Shown piece by piece: positions 7,597 through 12,657 of a stretch of DNA of 12,657 nucleotides; within the stretch, counting starts at the first letter, position 1, and the number at the start of each line of letters is the position of its first letter. The notes beneath the pieces are model-generated. The model saw nothing but the letters and a program-made list of their open reading frames with translations. It was not told the DNA's origin and did no database searches. The position numbers and the translations under genes were made by a program. Source of the DNA: an uncultured Porphyromonadaceae bacterium (GTDB taxonomy: Bacteria; Bacteroidota; Bacteroidia; Bacteroidales; Muribaculaceae); contig CAMWUX010000010.1 in the NCBI GenBank assembly GCA_947177605.1, forward strand, positions 1 through 12,657, in the 5' to 3' direction.

Positions 7597-8090
7597 TGGA
7601 AAGAACCCAATATTGGCTTGCGACAGCCGAACAGGAAAAGATAGGCCCCCTGACGCTCGAAGAGCTCACAGCCTCCCCCCACTTCGGCCCCGACGTCAGA
7701 ATATGGCGTCAGGGGCTCACAAGTTGGGTCAAGGCATCCCAACTCCCCGAATTGGCCGGCAACTTCGGTAGCGTGCCGGCGGACGTGGTGGAAGTCGAGG
7801 TGGTTACGGCAGCCGAGCCCGTGTATGACGCGCATACATACGAGGCCGATACCCGGCCCGAACGTCCGCGTTCATATCTCGGCTGGGGCATCGCCGCTAT
7901 AATACTCTGCTGCATGGTGCCCGCCATAGTCTCCGTCATCTACTCCACCTACGTATCCTCGCGCTACGCCGATGGCGACTACGAAGGAGCGCGCCGCGCA
8001 TCCGAGACCGCCGAAATCTGGCTTCTCGTGTCGATAGTGGCAGGTATCGTGGAGCTTCCATTCATCATCGCCATCAACCTCTTTGGATGA
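7596..8090 (+). CDS. GYF_2 domain - CD225/dispanin membrane protein
   Basis: 164 residues in two parts. Residues about 5-55 form a GYF_2 domain (YWLATAEQEKIGPLTLEEL, then WRQGLTSWVKASQLPEL), a small module thought to bind proline-rich or partner peptides. After an acidic, charged linker (56-93), residues about 94-163 form a CD225/dispanin-like region: membrane segment 1 (about 96-119, GWGIAAIILCCMVPAIV), a short loop with YADGDYEGARRASETA, then membrane segment 2 (about 141-162). This architecture is common in Bacteroidota, but its function is not established. The start at 7596 overlaps the deoC stop by one base, and its end overlaps the next gene by 4 bases (ATGA), so all three are likely coupled. 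In-frame sequence upstream of 7596 lies within deoC and is not used. Confidence 0.85.
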   Translation: MERTQYWLATAEQEKIGPLTLEELTASPHFGPDVRIWRQGLTSWVKASQLPELAGNFGSVPADVVEVEVVTAAEPVYDAHTYEADTRPERPRSYLGWGIAAIILCCMVPAIVSVIYSTYVSSRYADGDYEGARRASETAEIWLLVSIVAGIVELPFIIAINLFG

Positions 8091-8470
8091 ATCAGGCGCA
8101 GCGACGCCGACTGATACTCACAGCCGCGGGGCTAATTGTCCTCGCGGTTGTGATCATATATCTCCTGTTGCCCGTGCAGTCATCCTGGCTGCCACGCTGT
8201 CCCATCCATTGGCTCACAGGCTACGACTGCCCCGGCTGCGGAAGTCAGACAGCCCTCCAGCAGCTTCTCCGCGGCCACATCGCCGACGCTTGGAGCGCCA
8301 ACCCCTTTCTCTTCATCGCCCTCCCCATACTACTGCTCACCATCTACGCCGACCATACCGCCGGCCGCCATCCCCGCCTCGCCCGCTACCTCCTGAGCTG
8401 CACCGCCGTAGCCGCCTGGCTCATCGCCATCCTCCTCTGGACCCTCCTCCGCAACCTTCTCGGGTGGTAG
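8087..8470 (+). CDS. DUF2752 family membrane protein
   Basis: 127 residues with three probable membrane segments (about 9-29, 73-88 and 101-123). The DUF2752 signature is complete: C38-P followed by LTGYDCPGCGSQTA (43-56) with cysteines C38, C48 and C51, which look like a small metal site or redox-active group on the non-cytoplasmic face. Function is not established for the family. It is the last gene of the dtd operon and starts inside the stop codon of the GYF_2/CD225 gene (ATGA overlap). The pairing of a CD225 or TM2-type protein with DUF2752 is recurrent in Bacteroidota, which suggests they act together in the envelope. No terminator hairpin is visible after it; the metY promoter starts about 20 bases later. 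Confidence 0.85.
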   Translation: MNQAQRRRLILTAAGLIVLAVVIIYLLLPVQSSWLPRCPIHWLTGYDCPGCGSQTALQQLLRGHIADAWSANPFLFIALPILLLTIYADHTAGRHPRLARYLLSCTAVAAWLIAILLWTLLRNLLGW

Positions 8471-8490
8471 ATACATTTTTGTTGCGGAAA

Positions 8491-8522
8491 TTTGGATGTT
8501 TGGAAAATTGCGGCTATTTTCG
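8491..8522 (+). promoter_or_regulatory. Promoter of the met leader and metY-metX-hom operon
   Basis: A TTTG -33 element (8491-8494), a 20-bp spacer, and TATTTTCG (8515-8522) followed by CAC, one mismatch from TAnnTTTG. The spacing is right for Bacteroidota primary-sigma promoters. Transcription should start near 8527-8530, giving a leader of about 235 nt before metY. Confidence 0.65.
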
Positions 8523-8552
8523 CACCTGAATACAATACAATTCTTCCCCGCG

Positions 8553-8660
8553 ATGAATCCACAGATCTCACATCACACAATCATGAGCCCGGCATCTACG
8601 AATGCTGCTATGGGTATGATGATGTCTATGTGTATGTGCTGCCTGCGGAGCCGGGGGTAG
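8553..8660 (+). CDS. Methionine/cysteine-rich leader peptide (putative met attenuator)
   Basis: A 35-codon ORF (ATG 8553), or 25 codons if the in-frame ATG at 8583 is used, ending at TAG 8658-8660. Residues 20-30 (codons at 8610-8642) read MGMMMSMCMCC: six Met and three Cys in 11 residues. It lies about 25 nt after the predicted transcription start and about 100 nt before metY. Inference: this is a regulatory leader peptide like those of trp, his and leu operons, whose translation speed reports charged tRNA-Met (and perhaps tRNA-Cys). The codons after the Met/Cys run (CTG CGG AGC CGG) contain the 5' arm of an antiterminator, so a ribosome reaching the stop would cover that arm, and a ribosome stalled in the Met run would leave it free. 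No Shine-Dalgarno sequence is visible, as is normal in this phylum. The peptide itself probably has no further role. Confidence 0.75.
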   Translation: MNPQISHHTIMSPASTNAAMGMMMSMCMCCLRSRG

Positions 8661-8710
8661 AGATGTCTTATCGCTTAAGAATAGTCATCACCAATAGTTC
8701 GGCTCCTGCA
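8588..8710 (+). promoter_or_regulatory. Attenuator: protector and antiterminator pairings
   Basis: Segment 1 CCCGGC (8588-8593) can pair with GCCGGG (8650-8655) in segment 2. Segment 2 TGCGGAGCCG (8644-8653) can instead pair with segment 3 CGGCTCCTGCA (8700-8710) in 10 Watson-Crick pairs with U8707 bulged, plus two flanking G-U pairs. Segment 3 bases 8701-8706 are also the left arm of the terminator, so antiterminator and terminator exclude each other. A 5-bp hairpin (TCTTA 8666-8670 / TAAGA 8676-8680) lies within the antiterminator loop. Confidence 0.7.
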
Positions 8711-8736
8711 CCCCGGGAGCCTGTTTCGTTATATTA
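8701..8736 (+). terminator. Intrinsic terminator/attenuator before metY
   Basis: GGCTCCTG (8701-8708) pairs with CGGGAGCC (8714-8721) in an 8-bp stem with one U-G wobble and a 5-nt loop (CACCC), followed at once by a U-rich tract (TGTTTCGTTATATTA). It lies 42 bases upstream of metY, inside the transcribed leader, so it would prevent metY-metX-hom expression unless disrupted. Confidence 0.75.
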
Positions 8737-8762
8737 ATTCAAAAAAAATTAAAAGATAAATT

Positions 8763-10049
8763 ATGGACTTCAGCAAACTTCGTTTTGAGACGCGTCAGAT
8801 CCACGCCGGTCTCGACCACTCGCCCGAGACCGGTGCGCGCGGGGTGGCCATCTATCCTACCGCAGCCTATCGCTTCAAAAGCTGCGACTATGCAGCCGAT
8901 CTGTTCAACCTTTCTGCGCCAGGCAATATCTACACCCGCCTGCAGAATCCCACCACGTCGGCCTACGAAGAGCGTATAGCCGCCCTCTACGGTGGTGTGG
9001 GTGCGTTGGGCGTGTCATCCGGAATGTCGGCCATTCTCGTGGCCGTGACGGCATTGGCCTCCGAGGGAGACAATATCGTAGTGTCACCCTATCTCTACGG
9101 TGGCACCTACAATCTGTTCCGCCACACCCTGCGCCGGCTCGGCATCGAGGTACGCATAGCTCCCACCGACGCGCCCGCCGATTTTGCGGCATTGATCTCC
9201 GACCGCACCAAAGCGCTTTTCGTGGAGTCTATGGGCAATCCTACCTGTGTGGTACCCGACCTCGAAGGTATCGGCCGCGTGGCTCGCGACAATGGCGTGC
9301 CGTTTATCGTCGACAATACATTCGGAGCCGCCGGCTATCTCTGCAATCCATTCGAGTGGGGAGCCAACATCGTGGTCGACTCGGCTACCAAATGGATCAA
9401 CGGTCACGGCACGGCTATGGGTGGCGTTATCGTCGACGGAGGAAATATGGATTGGGCCAATGGTCGTTTCCCCGCGATAGCCGGGCCATCGGAGGGTTAT
9501 CACGGATTGAATTTCCACGAAGCGTTCGGACGGGCCGCATACATTGTGAAATGCCGCGTGGACGGTCTGCGCGATCTTGGCCCCTGTCCTTCGCCATTCG
9601 ACAGTTACCTGATGCTTCTCGGACTTGAGACCCTGTCGCTGCGCGTGCGCCACGAAGTAGAGTCAGCGCGCCGCCTCGCCCAATACCTTCGGGAGCATCC
9701 CAAGGTGTCGAAGGTGAGTTTCGTAGGCTTCCCTGATCATCCCGGATATGAGAATGCGAAGAAATATTATCGGTTTGGAGCTTCGGCCGTGCTCAATGTA
9801 GAGCTGAAGGGATCGCTCGAGTCCACCGTGCGGTTCGTCGAAGCCCTCAGGCTGGCAGCCCACATGACTATGATCGGCGACTCAGTCACCGTAGTGACTC
9901 ATCCCGCATCCACCACCCACCGCCAGCTCAGCGAAGCCGATCTCAAGGCCGCCGGCGTCACACCCACACTCTTGCGCATCTCGCTCGGACTTGAGGATGT
10001 GGAGGATATCATAGAGGATTTCAATCAGGCATTCGCTTATGTCGATTAA
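8763..10049 (+). CDS. metY: O-acetylhomoserine sulfhydrylase (O-acetylhomoserine aminocarboxypropyltransferase)
   Basis: PLP enzyme of the Cys/Met metabolism family that makes L-homocysteine from O-acetylhomoserine and sulfide (direct sulfhydrylation). 428 residues, the usual length for this longer subgroup. PLP lysine K210 lies in DSATKWINGHGT; other family marks are YTRLQNPT (57-64), SSGMSAI (85-91), VDNTFG (183-188), GYHGLNF (245-251, typical of MetY rather than MetB/MetC) and LLRISLGLED (403-412, substrate carboxylate arginine R405). The ATG at 8763 is preceded by A-rich sequence characteristic of well-translated Bacteroidota genes. It is the first structural gene after the Met-rich leader and terminator, and its 3' end overlaps metX by 11 bases. 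A methionine gamma-lyase or cystathionine synthase identity is less likely given those motifs and the adjoining metX. Confidence 0.94.
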   Translation: MDFSKLRFETRQIHAGLDHSPETGARGVAIYPTAAYRFKSCDYAADLFNLSAPGNIYTRLQNPTTSAYEERIAALYGGVGALGVSSGMSAILVAVTALASEGDNIVVSPYLYGGTYNLFRHTLRRLGIEVRIAPTDAPADFAALISDRTKALFVESMGNPTCVVPDLEGIGRVARDNGVPFIVDNTFGAAGYLCNPFEWGANIVVDSATKWINGHGTAMGGVIVDGGNMDWANGRFPAIAGPSEGYHGLNFHEAFGRAAYIVKCRVDGLRDLGPCPSPFDSYLMLLGLETLSLRVRHEVESARRLAQYLREHPKVSKVSFVGFPDHPGYENAKKYYRFGASAVLNVELKGSLESTVRFVEALRLAAHMTMIGDSVTVVTHPASTTHRQLSEADLKAAGVTPTLLRISLGLEDVEDIIEDFNQAFAYVD

Positions 10050-11052
10050 ATATTATCACTCACCCTCACCGCTACCTCTCGAACTCGGTGGCGAACTCTC
10101 CGAACTGACCGTCGCTTATCACACCTACGGCACTCTCAATAAGGCCGCCGACAATGTAGTGTGGGTATGCCATGCCCTTACTGCCGATAGCGATGTGGCC
10201 GGATGGTGGCCCCATACCGTCGAGGAAGGCGCTTTTCTTGATCCGTCGAAATGGTTTGTTGTATGTGCCAATATCATCGGGTCGCACTACGGCACCACCG
10301 GCCCGCTGAGTATCAACCCTGCCACCGGCCTGCCATACTACGATCAGTTTCCGCGGATCACCATCCGGGATATCGTGGCCGCCCATCGGCGGCTTGCCGG
10401 AGCATTGGGCATTGGTCGTATCCACGCTCTCGTGGGAAGCTCCGTAGGTGGATTTCAGGCAGTGGAGTGGGCGGCCGAAGAGCCTGAGCGATTCGGCAGA
10501 CTTATTCTCATAGCCACCGATGCCAAGGCATCGCCTTGGGCCATAGCCATCGACGAGACTCAGCGAATGGCCATAAAATCCGATGCCACATGGGGAGAGC
10601 ATCGCCCCGACGCTGCCGCCGCCGGACTGGCTGCTGCACGCGCCATCGGCCTACTCACATATCGCGGGCCATCGGGCTACAACCTCACACAGCAGGATAC
10701 CCACGAATTGCCCGACCTGCCACGCCCATGCTCCTATCAGCGCCATCAGGGCGAGAAACTGTGCCGCCGCTTCAATGCCTACTCGTATGTGTCGATACTC
10801 GATGCCTTCGACACCCACGATGTGGGGCGCGGCCGCGGCGGTGTAGAGACTGCCCTTGGCCGGATAGCGTGTCCGGCCATAGTCATCGGACTCACTACCG
10901 ATATCATATTTCTGCCCGAGGAGATGAGGCGATTGGCCTCGCTGATTCCCGGTGCCACATATTGCGAAATAAGCTCTCCGCTTGGACATGACGGCTTTTT
11001 GGTAGAGCACTCACAACTCAATTCTATTCTCACCCCGTTTATCAACAGCTAA
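10039..11052 (+). CDS. metX: Homoserine O-acetyltransferase
   Basis: Alpha/beta-hydrolase fold enzyme that transfers acetyl from acetyl-CoA to L-homoserine, committing it to methionine synthesis. 337 residues. The catalytic triad is visible as nucleophile S135 in LVGSSVGGFQAVEW, D288 in GLTTDIIF and H317 in LGHDGFL; other family motifs are CHALTADSD (44-52), NIIGSHYGTTGP (78-89) and FNAYSYVSILDAFDTHDV (245-262). Whether acetyl-CoA or succinyl-CoA is used cannot be proved from the sequence, but a sulfhydrylase next door favours acetyl. The start at 10039 lies inside the end of metY (11-base overlap), implying coupled translation, and hom follows after 2 bases. The gene is slightly short compared with the roughly 350-380 residues usual for MetX, and no C-terminal extension is present. 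Confidence 0.93.
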   Translation: MSIKYYHSPSPLPLELGGELSELTVAYHTYGTLNKAADNVVWVCHALTADSDVAGWWPHTVEEGAFLDPSKWFVVCANIIGSHYGTTGPLSINPATGLPYYDQFPRITIRDIVAAHRRLAGALGIGRIHALVGSSVGGFQAVEWAAEEPERFGRLILIATDAKASPWAIAIDETQRMAIKSDATWGEHRPDAAAAGLAAARAIGLLTYRGPSGYNLTQQDTHELPDLPRPCSYQRHQGEKLCRRFNAYSYVSILDAFDTHDVGRGRGGVETALGRIACPAIVIGLTTDIIFLPEEMRRLASLIPGATYCEISSPLGHDGFLVEHSQLNSILTPFINS

Positions 11053-11054
11053 TT

Positions 11055-12266
11055 ATGGATAAAATCAAAATCGGTCTCTTTGGATTCGGCGTTGTAGGCC
11101 GCGGCATATATCAGGTAATCAGTCAGGCGGTCAACGCCCACGCCGAAATCCGGCGGATATGCGTGCGTCATATCGACAAGAAGCGCGACGCCGCGGTAGA
11201 TCCAGCCCTCTTCACCGACAATCCCGATCATATCTTCAGCGATCCCGAAATCAACCTTATAGTTGAAGTGATCAACGACGCCGAGGCATCCTTCCGCATC
11301 GTAAGTCGCGCCTTGCGTCAGGGTACACCGGTCGTGTCGGGTAGCAAAGCCATGATAGCCCGTCACCTGCCGGAACTCATCGATCTCCAGAGGCGTCACT
11401 CCACCGCGTTGCTTTACGACGCATCCTCTTGTGGCTCGATACCCGTGATACGGAATCTGGAGGAATATTACGACAACGACCTGTTGCTCGAAGTCAAGGG
11501 CATCCTCAACGGATCTTCCAACTATATACTCTCGCGGATTTTCGACCACCGCGAATCCTACGGAGCCGCATTGGAGCGGGCGCAGAAACTCGGATTTGCC
11601 GAGAGCGATCCCACATTCGACATCGAGGGATTCGATTCGCTCTTCAAACTCGTTATAATCACCGTGCATGCCCTCGGCGTGTATGTGAAGCCCGACAGCA
11701 TCTTCACCTATGGCATTTCAGCCATAAATGATTTCGACATACGCTATGCGCGCGAGAAGGGCATGAAGATCAAGCTTGTGGCACAGGTAGCCAAAGTCAC
11801 TTCCGATAAATTCACGATGTTTGTAGCGCCCGAATTCGTTGCTCCGCCGCGCTACATCTATAGCGTCGACGACGAGTATAATGGAGTAGTGATACGCGGT
11901 GAGTGCTATGATCGCCAGTTTATGTTCGGCAAAGGAGCCGGCAGCCTGCCTACCGCCTCTTCCATACTGAGCGATATCATGGCGCGTCGCCACAACTATC
12001 GCTACGAATATAAGAAGATGGACTATCTCGACCTGCCCGCCTACACCACCGACGTTGATCTGAAAGTCTACATCCGCTACACCGATCCGATAGTCCCCGA
12101 AAAGATCGGCTTCAGGGAGATCCATGAGCAATACCGGTCAGCCGGGTTCAACTACGTGATAGGCACCGTCAGCCTGTCGGATCTGATAGCGGCTCGACCC
12201 CTGCTCTCCACCCCCGGCACCTTTATGGTCAATATCCCCATATTCTTCACCGACCGCGACAATTAG
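11055..12266 (+). CDS. hom: Homoserine dehydrogenase (monofunctional, methionine cluster)
   Basis: NAD(P)H-dependent reduction of L-aspartate 4-semialdehyde to L-homoserine. Rossmann motif GFGVVG (10-15); a lysine K98 in SGSKAMIA at the place of the usual TANKALI lysine; GILNGSSNYIL (149-159); FDIEGFDSLFKL (188-199), with D194 and K198 matching the substrate-binding Asp and catalytic Lys of the DVxGxDxxxK motif; and GKGAGSLPTASS (292-303). 403 residues, with no aspartokinase part. The last 70 or so residues (about 333-403) are not a clear ACT domain, so feedback by threonine is not evident; they could be a strongly diverged one. It starts 2 bases after metX and completes a three-gene module from aspartate semialdehyde to homocysteine. 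The SGSK variant in place of TANK is unusual but keeps the lysine. Confidence 0.92.
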   Translation: MDKIKIGLFGFGVVGRGIYQVISQAVNAHAEIRRICVRHIDKKRDAAVDPALFTDNPDHIFSDPEINLIVEVINDAEASFRIVSRALRQGTPVVSGSKAMIARHLPELIDLQRRHSTALLYDASSCGSIPVIRNLEEYYDNDLLLEVKGILNGSSNYILSRIFDHRESYGAALERAQKLGFAESDPTFDIEGFDSLFKLVIITVHALGVYVKPDSIFTYGISAINDFDIRYAREKGMKIKLVAQVAKVTSDKFTMFVAPEFVAPPRYIYSVDDEYNGVVIRGECYDRQFMFGKGAGSLPTASSILSDIMARRHNYRYEYKKMDYLDLPAYTTDVDLKVYIRYTDPIVPEKIGFREIHEQYRSAGFNYVIGTVSLSDLIAARPLLSTPGTFMVNIPIFFTDRDN

Positions 12267-12312
12267 CACAAAATTACCCCTTCCCCTGAAATTTTTTTGA
12301 AAAATATGTGTT

Positions 12313-12332
12313 AGGCCGGCCCAAACCGGCCT
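12313..12332. terminator. GC-rich palindrome after hom: terminator or operator
   Basis: AGGCCGG (12313-12319) and CCGGCCT (12326-12332) form a perfect 7-bp inverted repeat with a 6-nt spacer, 47 bases after the hom stop. It could end the metY-metX-hom transcript, though only TAAC follows rather than a U-run. It directly abuts the -7 element at 12333, so it may instead be a repressor site in the promoter spacer. Confidence 0.5.
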
Positions 12333-12340
12333 TAACTTTG
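12333..12340 (+). promoter_or_regulatory. -7 element upstream of the last gene
   Basis: TAACTTTG followed by C matches TAnnTTTGY exactly. It lies 107 bases before the ATG at 12447. No good -33 TTTG is visible about 20 bp upstream. The predicted leader would contain the 9-bp and 7-bp direct repeats. Confidence 0.5.
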
Positions 12341-12360
12341 CCCCCACAAACCCCACGGAC

Positions 12361-12378
12361 CCGTCCGACCCGTCCGAC
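12361..12378. repeat. Two tandem copies of a 9-bp repeat
   Basis: CCGTCCGAC occurs at 12361-12369 and again at 12370-12378. The preceding bases add a short inverted repeat, CGGAC (12356-12360) with GTCCG (12363-12367). Function unknown; simple short repeats of this kind occur between genes. Confidence 0.7.
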
Positions 12379-12401
12379 ATTTAACTCTCTAATAATCAAT
12401 C

Positions 12402-12436
12402 GTGCATTGTGCATTGTGCATTGTGCATCGTGCATC
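12402..12436. repeat. Five tandem copies of a 7-bp repeat
   Basis: GTGCATT occurs three times (12402-12422), followed by two copies of the variant GTGCATC (12423-12436). It ends 10 bases before the ATG of the next gene. Seven-base units can change number by slippage, which would alter leader length and the frame of any start codon within them. Confidence 0.85.
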
Positions 12437-12446
12437 CAATAATACT

Positions 12447-12657
12447 ATGCCACACACCTACCACTTCCGACAATTCCTCGGCGAGCCCCTGCCTCCCGAA
12501 CTCCGACGCCTCTTCTCCAACCTCGAGCTGTGGCGCCAGAGAGGCGGAGCACGCCCAATGATAATACTCGAGCAAGGCGACCACAACGTCAGGTACTATC
12601 TTGAGAAATACCTCCTCTACCGACACACCATCTCCAACTTCGGATCCCTTGTCGTCG
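12447..12657 (+). CDS. Unrecognised protein, 5' end only
   Basis: An open frame from ATG 12447 to the right edge: 70 codons with no stop and with the C-rich third positions of the neighbouring genes. It begins MPHTYHFRQFLGEPLPPEL and contains the stretch LEQGDHNVRYYLEKYLLYRH. No signal peptide, membrane segment or known motif is visible, and I do not recognise the family. The frame stays open upstream through the heptamer repeats back to a stop at 12393, with possible GTG starts inside the repeats, but ATG 12447 is the natural choice. Confidence 0.6.
   Translation, partial: MPHTYHFRQFLGEPLPPELRRLFSNLELWRQRGGARPMIILEQGDHNVRYYLEKYLLYRHTISNFGSLVV

Noticed and set aside
8528..8700. SAM riboswitch upstream of metY
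   Set aside because: The leader lacks the SAM-I core (AGAGNGG / GGAGGGACNGGCCC) and I cannot fit SAM-II. The ATGAGCCCGGC at 8583-8593 looks faintly like part of SAM-I but has no upstream partner. The Met-rich ORF and pairings explain the leader better.
8492..8737. 81-codon + strand ORF in the metY leader
   Set aside because: It starts inside the -33 region, upstream of the expected transcription start, runs through both terminator arms, and has no recognisable product.

Overview
The window looks like a stretch of Bacteroidota chromosome, most likely Bacteroidales and possibly Muribaculaceae. The evidence is: several exact TAnnTTTG-type -7 promoter elements (the Bacteroidota sigma-ABfr style); A-rich or featureless sequence rather than Shine-Dalgarno sites before start codons; a LamG protein with a C-terminal tail resembling the type IX secretion sorting domain; a DUF4091/GH123-like secreted hydrolase; and the dtd-mazG-deoC gene order. 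The genes are GC-rich, with C favoured at third codon positions. The family-level assignment is inference only.

Layout. (1) 1-2507: the 3' part of a large secreted, multi-domain, carbohydrate-active-looking protein, followed by a strong hairpin terminator. (2) 2508-3054: a gap of about 550 bp with no convincing gene, holding a small inverted repeat and the rlmN promoter. (3) 3055-4086: rlmN (23S rRNA/tRNA adenine-C2 methyltransferase), convergent with and overlapping by 17 bp (4) 4070-5818, minus strand: a secreted DUF4091 glycoside-hydrolase-like protein. (5) 5819-5885: a compact divergent promoter region, followed by a tightly packed five-gene operon, dtd - mazG-like - deoC - GYF_2/CD225 membrane protein - DUF2752 membrane protein (5886-8470). 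(6) 8491-8762: a regulatory leader. (7) 8763-12266: metY - metX - hom, which together convert aspartate semialdehyde to homoserine, O-acetylhomoserine and homocysteine. (8) 12267-12657: a spacer with a palindrome, a promoter element and short tandem repeats, then the first 70 codons of an unrecognised gene that runs off the window.

The most interesting element is the leader before metY. A Bacteroidota-type promoter (8491-8522) precedes a short ORF (8553-8660, or 8583-8660) whose end reads MGMMMSMCMCC, so 9 of 11 consecutive residues are sulfur amino acids. Its last codons contain the 5' arm of an antiterminator (8644-8653) that can pair with 8700-8710. Those same bases form the left arm of an intrinsic terminator (8701-8721, followed by a U-rich tract). 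A third pairing (8588-8593 with 8650-8655) could sequester the antiterminator arm. This is the complete 1:2 / 2:3 / 3:4 architecture of trp/his-type ribosome-mediated attenuation, here apparently sensing methionine (and perhaps cysteine) charging upstream of homocysteine synthesis genes. Methionine genes are usually described as controlled by SAM riboswitches, T-boxes or protein repressors, so a methionine leader-peptide attenuator would be noteworthy.
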